Of a stretch of 64,000 nt of DNA, positions 1-8,992 are shown piece by piece (position 1 is the stretch's first letter; each line of letters starts with the position of its first letter). A program made the translations under genes and the position numbers. This stretch comes from Anthoceros angustus (lineage: Eukaryota > Streptophyta > Anthocerotopsida > Anthocerotales > Anthocerotaceae), in the NCBI GenBank assembly GCA_010909165.1, contig VJWM01000108.1, positions 558,001 to 622,000 on the forward strand. Reading direction: 5' to 3'. Below the pieces are notes generated by a model that saw only the letters and a program-made list of their open reading frames with translations, searched no databases and was not told the origin of the DNA.

Positions 1-2
1 AG

Positions 3-500
3 TTGCAAGGCCAGCTGACTCTATCTTCACCAACAGCGGGCACCTACAAGTGCAACTTGTTTGGAACTTGCACGCCACCTAGTCCCCAAGGTCCTATTCT
101 TGTGATCAAGGGTAAAGGGCAAGCTAATTTCTCTAACGTGTTCTTGAAACCGGTGCAATACGTCTACACCGTGGACAACCCTGCATTTACGGTTGGGAAA
201 GGAGAAAAGATGGCTCCCGAAAAGGCCACCAAAATTTCAATCTCCTTCAAGAGCTCGCCGACAGCATCCAAAAATGGGCGGCTCACCATTAGCTCTCCAG
301 ACGTGGATTACTCTTGGCTCTTCTATCTTCAGGCTTTAGATGAAGAACCCGTGTATTGCCATGTCCCTGCCACAGACAAGGACAAGAAAAAGGGAGACAA
401 AAAAGATGACAAGAAGAGCGATAAAAAAGACGACAAGAAGGGAGACAAGAAGGATGAAAAGAAAGGGGATAAGAAGGATAAGAAAGCTGCGAAGAAGTAG
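3..500 (+). CDS. HYDIN: HYDIN-like ciliary protein, C-terminal end (5' partial)
   Basis: The frame is open from the window edge to a TAG at 498-500, giving 165 residues; the first codon is TTG, so this is only the tail of a much larger protein. Residues 13-110 match the last ASH/MSP-type beta-sandwich of HYDIN, with the run LFGTC followed by PPxPQGP, then NVFLKP, then VDNPAFTV. HYDIN is a giant central-apparatus protein of motile cilia; in seed-free plants it would serve the sperm flagella. The last 40 residues are almost only Lys and Asp in KKxDKKD repeats, which I do not know from animal HYDIN. Family assignment is good; how much is missing upstream cannot be told. Confidence 0.8.
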   Translation: MQGQLTLSSPTAGTYKCNLFGTCTPPSPQGPILVIKGKGQANFSNVFLKPVQYVYTVDNPAFTVGKGEKMAPEKATKISISFKSSPTASKNGRLTISSPDVDYSWLFYLQALDEEPVYCHVPATDKDKKKGDKKDDKKSDKKDDKKGDKKDEKKGDKKDKKAAKK

Positions 501-784
501 GCCGATGCAGGTAACATTATTTTTTCACATCTTTGGTACAATCAATCAAGGGTTGTTCAAACATAGCCGTCTACTTGAACACTTGTTGCTGCTGGCTAGC
601 TGTGACACAATTTTGTTGGCAAACAATTTCATCAGTTGTTTGCAAGTATGAACATATCAAGTCTACCTAACAGTGAGGGCATATCGAGTTCAGAGATGAT
701 GCGATTAAATTAACCTCAATAATCTACAATCTTCGCAAATCCTAATCCTTCTGGATACAATTCTGCACAAGGTAGCTGTAGGTG

Positions 785-3316
785 TCAATGCCGATCCCCA
801 CATGAACAAGACCCGTCCACGAATCGATGTACTCTATGTGCATCTCTCACAATGATCTCTCGCTTCTCAAGATGCGACATGACCTTTGTGCTGCTGTGGC
901 AGTCATTGCACATGCGCAGATTCTTTGTCACTACCAAAGTTGAGCCATCTGGTGTGTTGAGCAGACCATACGCCAGGGCCAGTTTTTCCGCATGACCGCA
1001 CAAGGAATCCTCCTTCTCCTCCTCAGACACCGCCTTCAACACCAGCTCTGTTTGTGGCACATGGCCTCCGTCCCTTATCCTCCTATTCACGCTCCTCAGC
1101 AGCGTTGAAGAAATGTCAGACCTCTCTTCCCCGATAGTGAACTCGTGCACCTCCTTCTTCACTTCAATGCAGGCTTTTGCAGCTTTCTTCACAGCACCTG
1201 CTGCCTTTCTCATCCTCTCTATCCTATCCACGTCGTCCCACCTGCCTGCACCCGCGTAGATGTTCCCCAGCAGCACATACGAGCTTGCATCATCGGCTGC
1301 TAACCCTACAAGATGCTCAAAACAGCGCCTTCCACGCTCCACGTCGCCATGGCTTTTACACGCACTTAGTAGGGCTGTCCAGCCCACCACCTCATGGCCA
1401 AACGATGTACTTCTCAGCATATTTTCAGCCTCGTCCAATTTGCCTGACCGGCCCAGAAGATCAACCATGCAGCTGTAGTGAACATCGGTTGGCACAATCC
1501 CATGGTCCTCCACCATCGTTCTGAAAAACCTTTGCCCCTCATCCACCAGGCCTGCATGGCTGCATGCCACCAAAAGACTGGTGAAAGTTGCGGCGTCTGG
1601 CCGTATACCTTCTTCCAGCATCCGTTCGAAACAGCCAATTGCCATGTGACCGTCACTATGTTGAGCATACCCATTGAGCATAGCCGTCCATGTCACTGTA
1701 TCTCTTGTGGGCAGTCTGTCAAACACTTTGCGAGCATCTTCCAAACTCCCACATTTTGCATACAAGTCCACCAGGCAGTTACCAACCACCATGTTATCTT
1801 CAAGTTGTTGCGCACGGACCAGTGTGTGAAGCTCCTTCCCCTGCTGCAACGCTCCCACAGTGGCGCAGGCTTGAAGAAGGCTCACAAATATGACATGATC
1901 GCCTGGAGTGATTCCCTCACTTTGCATACTCCCATACAGAGCAAGGGCTTCTCGTCCAAGCCCCTGCTGACTATATCCAGCAAGCATGGCAGTCCAAGTC
2001 ACCACATCTTTGCTGGTCAAACTGTCGAACACTCTGCGAGCATCCTCCAAGCTACCACATTTAGCATACATGTCCACCAGGCAGTTACCAATTTGCACAT
2101 CAGATTCGAGGCCTCTTTCACGAATATGTGAATGTAGTTGCTTCCCTTCTTGCAGAGCCCCGACGCTAGCACATGCCTGAAGAAGGCACATGAACGTCAC
2201 ACGATTGGCTGGAGTAGTGCCGTCATGTTCCATACCTGCATACAGAGCCAGGGCTTCTCGCCCGAGCCCATGCTGACTGTATCCTGCAATCATGGTAGTC
2301 CATGTCACTACATCTCTTTTGGGCAAACTGTCAAATACTCTGCGAGCATCACCCAAGCTTCCGCACTTGGCGTACATGCACACCAAGCTGTTGCCAACAA
2401 AGATATCGGGCTTCACAGCACTTGCCTGAATATCAGCATGCACCTGCTTGCCAGAAACCAAGTCCCCTGCAGACGCACAAGCCTTGAGAACCGCCACAAA
2501 GATATGGTTATCTGGTTCCACAACCGCTGCATCTCTCATTTGTCGGTAGAGGCTGATAGCCTGAGCGGGCTCTCCATGCCGGGCATGGGCCAAAATCATG
2601 GATGACCACATGTGGACGTCGGGCCTACTAACGTCGGCGAAGACCTGTCGTGCATCCTCCAACTTGCCATGAGAAGCATACATCCCAATGAACTGGTTAG
2701 CCAAAAAAGCATTGGAGCCGTGACCAGCTTGCAGAGAAATGGAATAGACGCGGCCACCACAAACAAAATCCTTTTGGGCCATGCACCTGGCGAGAACACG
2801 ATGCAAGAGAGCTTTGCTGATGGGGCATTTCTGCTCCACTAGGAGATCCAATGCTTCCACAGCCTCGCTCAGCAGCTCTGCCTCCTCACAACGTTTGCTC
2901 AAAATCCGAACAAGCCCATTCTGTGCATCGCCATCATCATCACTCCCAGGCCCGGGCCCGGGGACCCTCATCTGAAGATCCCACCGAGCTAGCTGGGCAT
3001 CCACCCAAGCAGGCTTGTGAGAGCTGCTGAGCCATAGGGGCTCCTTCTTCAAGCTCTTATGCCTGAAGTCGGGATCGCGGGGACTCTTCTTATCAGCCCT
3101 GTTGTCCAACCACTCAGATGGATCCAGGAAGAAGTCCTGCCACAAGAGCTCCTTCCGCTGTTTCTGGGTGAGAACTTCAGTGGTGCCGGCCTTCCCTGTG
3201 CATGAAGCTGACCGTTGCGTCATCCCGCATTGCTCCGGCCCACCACCGGGCCGGGGGTGGCGGGGCAGGTATCCGCCATTCAGCGGCAGCTGTGACAGAT
3301 CTAGCCGCGTGGCCAT
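785..3316 (-). CDS. PDF-PPR(PLS)-E-DYW organelle RNA-editing factor, intact
   Basis: 843 residues, no intron. Residues 58-110 form a PDF motif (WQDFF..DPSEWLDNR..PDFRHK..LWL..PAWV), the module of organellar single-strand-binding OSB proteins. P-L-S triplets follow from about 150 to 640, then E motifs and a DYW-type deaminase with H775-A-E777 and C803-xx-C806 as zinc/catalytic residues. The C-terminus reads CSCGDRH instead of GDYW, and LVLKA stands where cluster paralogues have LVLKP, so it looks intermediate between canonical DYW and DYW:KP. Reading fifth and last residues by the PPR code gives, 5' to 3', roughly U G n U A n U G n U G before L2/S2. Expected role: site-specific editing of a plastid or mitochondrial transcript. 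The MATR start begins an N-terminus that could be a transit peptide. Confidence 0.92.
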   Translation of the reverse strand: MATRLDLSQLPLNGGYLPRHPRPGGGPEQCGMTQRSASCTGKAGTTEVLTQKQRKELLWQDFFLDPSEWLDNRADKKSPRDPDFRHKSLKKEPLWLSSSHKPAWVDAQLARWDLQMRVPGPGPGSDDDGDAQNGLVRILSKRCEEAELLSEAVEALDLLVEQKCPISKALLHRVLARCMAQKDFVCGGRVYSISLQAGHGSNAFLANQFIGMYASHGKLEDARQVFADVSRPDVHMWSSMILAHARHGEPAQAISLYRQMRDAAVVEPDNHIFVAVLKACASAGDLVSGKQVHADIQASAVKPDIFVGNSLVCMYAKCGSLGDARRVFDSLPKRDVVTWTTMIAGYSQHGLGREALALYAGMEHDGTTPANRVTFMCLLQACASVGALQEGKQLHSHIRERGLESDVQIGNCLVDMYAKCGSLEDARRVFDSLTSKDVVTWTAMLAGYSQQGLGREALALYGSMQSEGITPGDHVIFVSLLQACATVGALQQGKELHTLVRAQQLEDNMVVGNCLVDLYAKCGSLEDARKVFDRLPTRDTVTWTAMLNGYAQHSDGHMAIGCFERMLEEGIRPDAATFTSLLVACSHAGLVDEGQRFFRTMVEDHGIVPTDVHYSCMVDLLGRSGKLDEAENMLRSTSFGHEVVGWTALLSACKSHGDVERGRRCFEHLVGLAADDASSYVLLGNIYAGAGRWDDVDRIERMRKAAGAVKKAAKACIEVKKEVHEFTIGEERSDISSTLLRSVNRRIRDGGHVPQTELVLKAVSEEEKEDSLCGHAEKLALAYGLLNTPDGSTLVVTKNLRMCNDCHSSTKVMSHLEKREIIVRDAHRVHRFVDGSCSCGDRH

Positions 3317-3894
3317 GTCATTAAACGCAGACGCGTGACGTTCCTTTCTAGTTCACATAAATTGTCCGCTGGTGCTGTTGCTGCTACCACGCCGCCTGCA
3401 TTCTGCAAAAGCGAACGCCCAAGTGCAAGGATAAATGCCGAAGACAGGGCACCTGCTCATGGTGATGGAACAAGCTTGCCATTCCTTGCCGCCAGACTTT
3501 GGCACAGACAAGGAAGGAAGGGAGCTTGTTGCGACCCACATCATCTCAAGTTCAGGACTTCAGGTCGACTGCTTGCTCTGTTGCTGCTAATGGCAGGCTC
3601 TTTGGTGAGATGGCCAAGGGCAATCTGTGTGTCATCCTTGTGGTGATTTGGCTGGTGTAATGGCAAAGGTAAGCCTTAACTTAGAGACAATGCTCTGTGA
3701 AGCACTAGCAGCATTGATTAGTCCTTCTCGTATGAGGACCCCTGATTGTGATACCTAATATGTGCGAAGCCGACCTCTTTAAGCGGAAGTGGTCCTGCCT
3801 GAGTGGCTAGACTCTGCTTTACATGTTTACGCCCTGGTGTTACGCCCTCCCTCAATTTTGAGAGGAGATATTGTTTTTCCGCAGGGTCTTCGGA

Positions 3895-3988
3895 TTTTAG
3901 GCGTCTTGTAGGCCCCCAAACCTTAGTACAGGAATTTGTGGTTTTAGGCATCTTGTAGGCCCCCAAACCTTAATACAGGAATTTGTGG
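3895..3988. repeat. 47-bp tandem duplication
   Basis: Two adjacent copies (3895-3941 and 3942-3988) of a 47-bp unit starting TTTTAGGC and ending TTTGTGG, with two or three mismatches. Confidence 0.9.
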
Positions 3989-4013
3989 ACGCGGCATTGA
4001 AAGAGGACTTGAC

Positions 4014-4139
4014 GCATCTTGGGCATCTTTCTCATTTGGGAGATTACACGTGGCAGCATCTTGGGCATCTTTCTCAATTGGGAGATTACACGTGGCAGCA
4101 TCTTGGGCATCTTTCTCGATTGGGAGATCATACGTGGCA
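4014..4139. repeat. 42-bp minisatellite, three copies
   Basis: Three copies of a 42-bp unit beginning CATCTTGGGCATC and containing GGGAGATTACACGTGG; they differ at a few bases only. Confidence 0.9.
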
Positions 4140-4690
4140 TTCAAAATCCTTTATGCCTACTTTGCGCATCGGCCAGGGTATCTTTTGCATACAGTGGGCT
4201 CCCCTCTTGGCATCTAGTGCAGCACAAAGCATCTCTACCTCTTTCTTTTGGGGACATTGGTTTGTTGGCCACGGAGGCATGTACACGAATGGCTTCTAGA
4301 TTTGTAGGGAGTTGGGCCTTCTTTGCCCCCATCCTAGCCTTCCATTTATAATCAAGGATTCTCCCATCTCGCAGGCCTTCGTCTCGGGCGTTGAGGAGGG
4401 AGCCTTTAAGGCCCTTTGCTGGTGTTCTTCAGGATGGCTAAGGGATCTTTATTCTCCAAGGCTAAGGCTATCATGCCTCACTTTTTCTCGTTCTCTGAGG
4501 ATGCGTTGCGTGGGCTTCAAGCCTCCCTCTAGGAGAAGCAGTACGAGCAGGCGCAGTTGGCCCGATCTGGGTTCGTCTTTGCTCTTGCTTGAGGAAGGGA
4601 GCAGTTTCTTGGCTTCTGCCCCAACCTTGCATCCAGGCTTTCTGAATCGCACTGGCTTCTTCTACTACCGCGATGACGTTTCGCCTGGGT

Positions 4691-4843
4691 TTGGTCCAAC
4701 TTGTGGCATGCTCTCTCTTTTTCTAAAGCTATGGGCCCCCCTTGGTCCAACTTGTGGCATGCTCTCTCTTTTTCTAAAACTATGGGCCCCCCTTGGTCCA
4801 ACTTGTGGCATGCTCTCTCTTTATCTAAAGCTATGGGCCCCCC
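4691..4843. repeat. 51-bp minisatellite, three copies
   Basis: Units start at 4691, 4742 and 4793 with TTGGTCCAACTTGTGG and end in GGGCCCCCC. Copies are nearly identical, so the expansion is recent. Confidence 0.9.
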
Positions 4844-5392
4844 TTGACGACTTTGGGACCCACATGGCTCGTTGCCCCGCTGGCAGGTAGCGCATCGCTA
4901 CGCGTGACGCCGTCTGCGACGTCATGTTCTCAATGGCAAAGGAGAGTGGGTTCTTGTCATATAGGGAGTGCCCATATACTCTGCTCAACGGTGTTTACCT
5001 CAAGGCTAATATGTTTTTGACTCGGGGGACCATGTTTCGATTGCAGATGTGGTTGTAATGACCCTACTCGGGACACTCTCTACGAACATGTTATCATCAA
5101 CCCTTCGGGTTGAGTGGCGGAGGGATGTGCGGCAATGAAGGTTCACAAGTACTCACCCATGTAGGGAGGCCACACATTCATCCCCCTGCCATTGAGACGT
5201 TCGGGCCCATGGGCAAGGATTTCTCCAAGTTCATCAAGGCATGTGCCAAGGCTTGCCACATCAGCAAGAATCAGGTTAGTCTTGCCCTTTCTTATGTGGT
5301 TGCCTTCATCTGGCAACGGGTGTCGATCCCTCGGCTGAGGGTGTTGACACCTCGGTGTATAGGATGGCAGCAAGCTGGATTGAGGCTAACAA

Positions 5393-5600
5393 TTGGCTCT
5401 CATCACTTTTGGATCAAGACCAACCGTTGGCTCTCATCACCTCTGGATCGTGACCAACCATTGGCTCTCATCACCTCTGGATCGTGACCAACCATTGGCT
5501 CTCATCACCTCTAGATCGAGACCAACCGTTCACTTAAACTCGTTGGCTGGAAGACCAACAGTTGGCTTAAGCCCGCTAGATCGAAGACCAACCGTTGGCT
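5393..5600. repeat. 34-bp minisatellite with decayed tail
   Basis: Units begin with TTGGCTCTCATCAC at 5393, 5427, 5461 and 5495, a period of 34 bp, then diverge into related GACCAACCGTTGGCTTAAG units to about 5600. Confidence 0.88.
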
Positions 5601-5694
5601 TAAGCCTTCGCCTCCTTAGGAAGAAATTATTTGCAAGCTCTGCTCTTTGGATCTAAAATGTGGAATGAATTTTTTATTCTTTTGTCTTGCTTAT

Positions 5695-5900
5695 GCTGAC
5701 ATTCGGTTCGATACACTCTCTTTTTTGTGAGTGCTGGTTTTTTCTTGCGCAGATTTTTTCTTTTCATATCCTTAAGCTCTTTGGCATTTGTCTTTCGGAA
5801 TTTCTTGTCTTTCGGAATTTCTTGTCATCGAAAGCTGTTGTTGGACTCCTCATAACTTTTGCCTCTTTTTCCATCTCTTATAACTTTTGACTTTTTTTTC
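5695..5900 (+). mobile_element. LINE 3'-end scrap
   Basis: The translated stretch FSFHILKLFGICLSEFL closely resembles FSFHIPKLTGLCLFELL at the end of the reverse-transcriptase-type fragment at 29104-29493, and the DNA after it (CTCATAACTTTTGCCTC) also has a counterpart there. It is read as a short 3' remnant of the same non-LTR family. Confidence 0.5.
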
Positions 5901-6225
5901 TTTTATCTAAAATCATTATTGTCTCTCTAGTTCAGACGTACGTAGTTTTTTTACCTCTTTACGCTATGCTACCTTTGTCCAATACCTTTCACCTTGCACC
6001 AATACCTTGTGATCCTAAGGTGTGAAGATACCTTCACCATTACCTTTCACCCTGTCCACATGGCTTAAACCAAATACACCCATATCTTAAGAACGTTATA
6101 GTTAAGCGGTCTATACTACAAGGGGACCCAAATGGGGTACCTAGATAGGAATGCCTTTGGTGCTAATAACTTAGTCTAATGTATGGAGCAAGTTGCCCAT
6201 AGAACCAGGGACTAAACCAAGTGCA

Positions 6226-6382
6226 TGCCCGAAGCATGCTGCCATGAGACTCGGAGCATTCCGCCATAGGACTCGAAGCATGCCGCCATAGGACTTGGAG
6301 CATACCGTCACGAGACTCGGACATGCCACCATGAGACTCGGAGCATGCCACCATAGGACTCGGGGCACGCCGCATAGCGGCA
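6226..6382. repeat. About 25-bp minisatellite, six degenerate copies
   Basis: Repeated GACTCGGAGCATGCC and CCATAGGACTC units with substitutions. The unusual length of the overlapping reverse frames comes from this array. Confidence 0.85.
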
Positions 6383-6863
6383 TGTTCGTCTTTAGTGGAC
6401 TTAAAATATATTTGTTTTTTTATTTGTCATCTAAGGTACCAGAATATGCAGGTTATGCAATATTCTGAGGAACACTGTTCCTCTACCTTGTCTAGAGAGA
6501 TATCAAGAATGCTTTTGCCAGCTTATTTGCAATAGTTCGATTTTCATTTCAATTTTTTTCTTTTTTATCCTATTATTATAAAAATATTCTTGAAACAAAT
6601 ATGAGAGTTCAGAACAAAGTGTATCCAATTTTTCAACCTGCAAAATATTTGAGTATACTTCACGCCACTAATCTTTAGGTCAAATTCAAAATAGCGATCG
6701 TGTTTTTTTCCGTGTGTCTCTGTCTTCTTTTGTCAGTCCCATTTCGAAAATTCCGTCCCGAGTGGACTTCAATATACTTCTTCGTCTTCTGAACTTCGTC
6801 TTCTAAACCCTGAACCCTTGCGTATCATTTCGCCATGGATTCATCTCCGACAGTGCAGCATCC

Positions 6864-6979
6864 GCGCATAGAGAATCATGATGCCCGGATAAGCCTCCAT
6901 CAATTCCAGCTGGTGTCACCTGCGCGTAGAGAACCATGATGCCCGGATAAGCCTGCATTAATTCCAGCTGGTGTTGCCG
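6864..6979. repeat. 58-bp tandem duplication
   Basis: Two copies starting at 6864 and 6922, with GATGCCCGGATAAGCCT in the middle and AATTCCAGCTGGTGT at the end. Confidence 0.9.
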
Positions 6980-7659
6980 TGGAAGTATGTAGTGCGTGAA
7001 AAAGCAAGGTTTGTACCTGCTTACTACCCCGCGGCAGTGTAAAAGTGAGAGACAGTTGGAACGCAGAACAACGCCTATGAGATTGAGGAGGAAACCACGT
7101 AGCAGCTGGCAGTGAAGGGAACATGAAGATGATGCTATTGATTTGCAGCCGCAAACCTCATGTGGAATAGATCCTCGACATCGTGAGTTCCCACAAAACG
7201 CAATGGATATCTCTTAATGGTTTTGGGATGTGCCCAGCCCGTATGGATACAACAACAGCGGGTCCTGCAGGAGTCATTTCCTCAACCAAACACGCAACTT
7301 CCAGCAGGAATTGGAAGCGAGTACTCACTCGCCGTGTGATTACTTCCATGGAAACCTAGATAGGTCACAGCGCAGATTGAAACAGAGGCCTCATTCCGGG
7401 TCGGAATAGGAAAGCACAAAAAGGTTGCCGGGTAATTCCAGCGAACATGACACTCTACACCTCAGCTGTACCATTCGACCTGTGAAGGAACATGTAAAAG
7501 TTCCCAAATGCCCCTCACGACCTCTTAATAATCTCCTGGTTTCTGCATCCCACGCAGGCAGACAGTTAAGTCAGTCCCCACTTGATGGGTTCCAAGGGTA
7601 TGTCCGATCAGCTGACACATATGACACCAGGAGGTAGGAAACTTCTCGATGGAAAAAAC

Positions 7660-8808
7660 TTAATACCTCTCTATGTAATCAAGAATTAGCAACCTTGCAC
7701 CTGGAGGAACTCTGACTTCAGCAAGTGCACTGCCCACAATCCAACCAACCACGAGTGACCAATCTCGATAATGATCAAAATGAAGGAATGCAAGGAATGT
7801 CGACCCCGCCAAAGTGAATCTTGCTGGAGACATTTCGTACCCATCATGTAGCAGCGGAAGAGTCTTATCAGAAAGGAGGCCCTTTTTGAAATTCCTCTCA
7901 TATCTCTGGAGACCAAGACTGCTAAGCATGCTCCTTGTCTGGGAATAGAACTTGTCTTCTGATGACGGCTGAGAGAATGTTTGACCAAGCTGTTTAACCC
8001 ACACGGCCAGGGGCGATCCAATTAGTGAACCATCCCAAGTTACAGTAACCGGAGCTATGTGCAGGACTAGAATGGGTACAGTGCAAGCAGCAGAACTCAT
8101 CCTCACCTTAAACAGCCCACCCTGGACAAGAGCGAAGAAAATGCCAGTCGTGACTGCATTGCTTGCCAAATTGGGACCTCCCATCCCACTCACGACTGAA
8201 AACACTGCTCCGGATCCGAACGCTGCTAGCATACTGACAGCACAGAAACATTTTGTAAAGGGAGTAGCAGCAGCAACACAAGAACGGAAAGGGCAAAACC
8301 CCACTTAAACCTCCGCCCCAAGTATCCTTGAACCCTTCTCACCTGGTCTGGGCATCTTCTGTTCCACCCTTCATGCGCTTGAGGGCACATGTGAGGCCAG
8401 CGTTTACACCCGTCATGACAGCAAAATTTCGAGCTTGCTGAAATGGCCCACCCGAAAGCGCCTGCAAGCCAGGTTCAAGCAGGGAGATTAACCTATGATT
8501 CTATCTTGACTGCTTGCAGCGACGAGGAGGCCAACCTTGGCATGCTGCAGAGAAGCAGCTGTCTGGGGGCTCACACCCGGAGGAGGGGTCGGCAGCGTGG
8601 CGGCCATGTCAGCCGTGAAGGTGCCCATGAGTGCGCCAATAGCTCCGCCCTGCAGGGCGCTGGAGGCTGTGACCAGTACAACCTCTATAGGGGCTGGTTG
8701 CTGCCGTAGCCATGTCTTGACACCCACATCAATTTCCCTCAGCTTCCCCTGCACCTGGCCGAGCAGACCGCCGGACGGCTGCTCACGCCTGCTAGTCGCG
8801 CCCTGCAT
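7660..8808 (-). CDS. HP30: HP30-like Tim17/22/23-family importer with SAM domain (5 exons)
   Basis: Five exons join into a 245-residue protein: 8808-8536, 8461-8343, 8233-8107, 7989-7841 and 7729-7660, all with GT-AG introns of 74-117 bp. Exons 1-3 give the Tim17/Tim22/Tim23 membrane domain with the family motifs SALQGGAIGALMGT and GSGAVFSVVSGMGGPN; exons 4-5 give the C-terminal SAM-like part (SLGLQRYERNFKKG, then RVPPGARLLILDYI). This matches plant HP30, an inner-envelope component for import of transit-peptide-less proteins into plastids. The last intron could be read through in frame, but splicing restores the family sequence HDGALAEVRVPPG. The gene is divergent from the PPR gene starting at 8993, with 184 bp between the two ATGs. 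Confidence 0.9.
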
Positions 8809-8992
8809 CCCGCCCGGGTTCTGGAAAACGCTCGATCCGCAACCGCAACCGCATCCGCGACCTCAATGGAACCCACAAACTGAATCCAATTTAATCCACA
8901 TCACGCCAACAATAACGTACAAAAGCTTTAGGTTTTGTTGGATGCGATGGAGTGCAGTGCACTGCTACTGCGAGGGAGGCTCCTCGCCAGCC

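Larger units (their letters stand above)
3317..7659. other. Gene-poor stretch with minisatellites, no convincing gene
   Basis: No open frame here resembles a known protein except a LINE scrap near 5.7 kb. The DNA carries five separate short tandem arrays (listed individually) and AT-rich filler. The frames between 4.3 and 5.6 kb owe their length to repeats and look non-coding. The upstream region of the 785-3316 gene lies at its left end. Confidence 0.6.

Noticed and set aside
329-541. Minus-strand frame rich in Ser/Phe/Leu
   Set aside because: Antisense shadow of the Lys/Asp tail of HYDIN.
4312-4890. 192-codon plus-strand frame
   Set aside because: Half of it is the 51-bp minisatellite and the remainder resembles nothing; base composition is not gene-like.
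6163-6383. Two overlapping minus-strand frames of 70 codons
   Set aside because: Produced by the 25-bp minisatellite.
8537-8992. N-terminal extension of the E-type PPR protein
   Set aside because: The first 272 bp are antisense to HP30 exon 1 and the rest has no family similarity; the ATG at 8993 is the better start.
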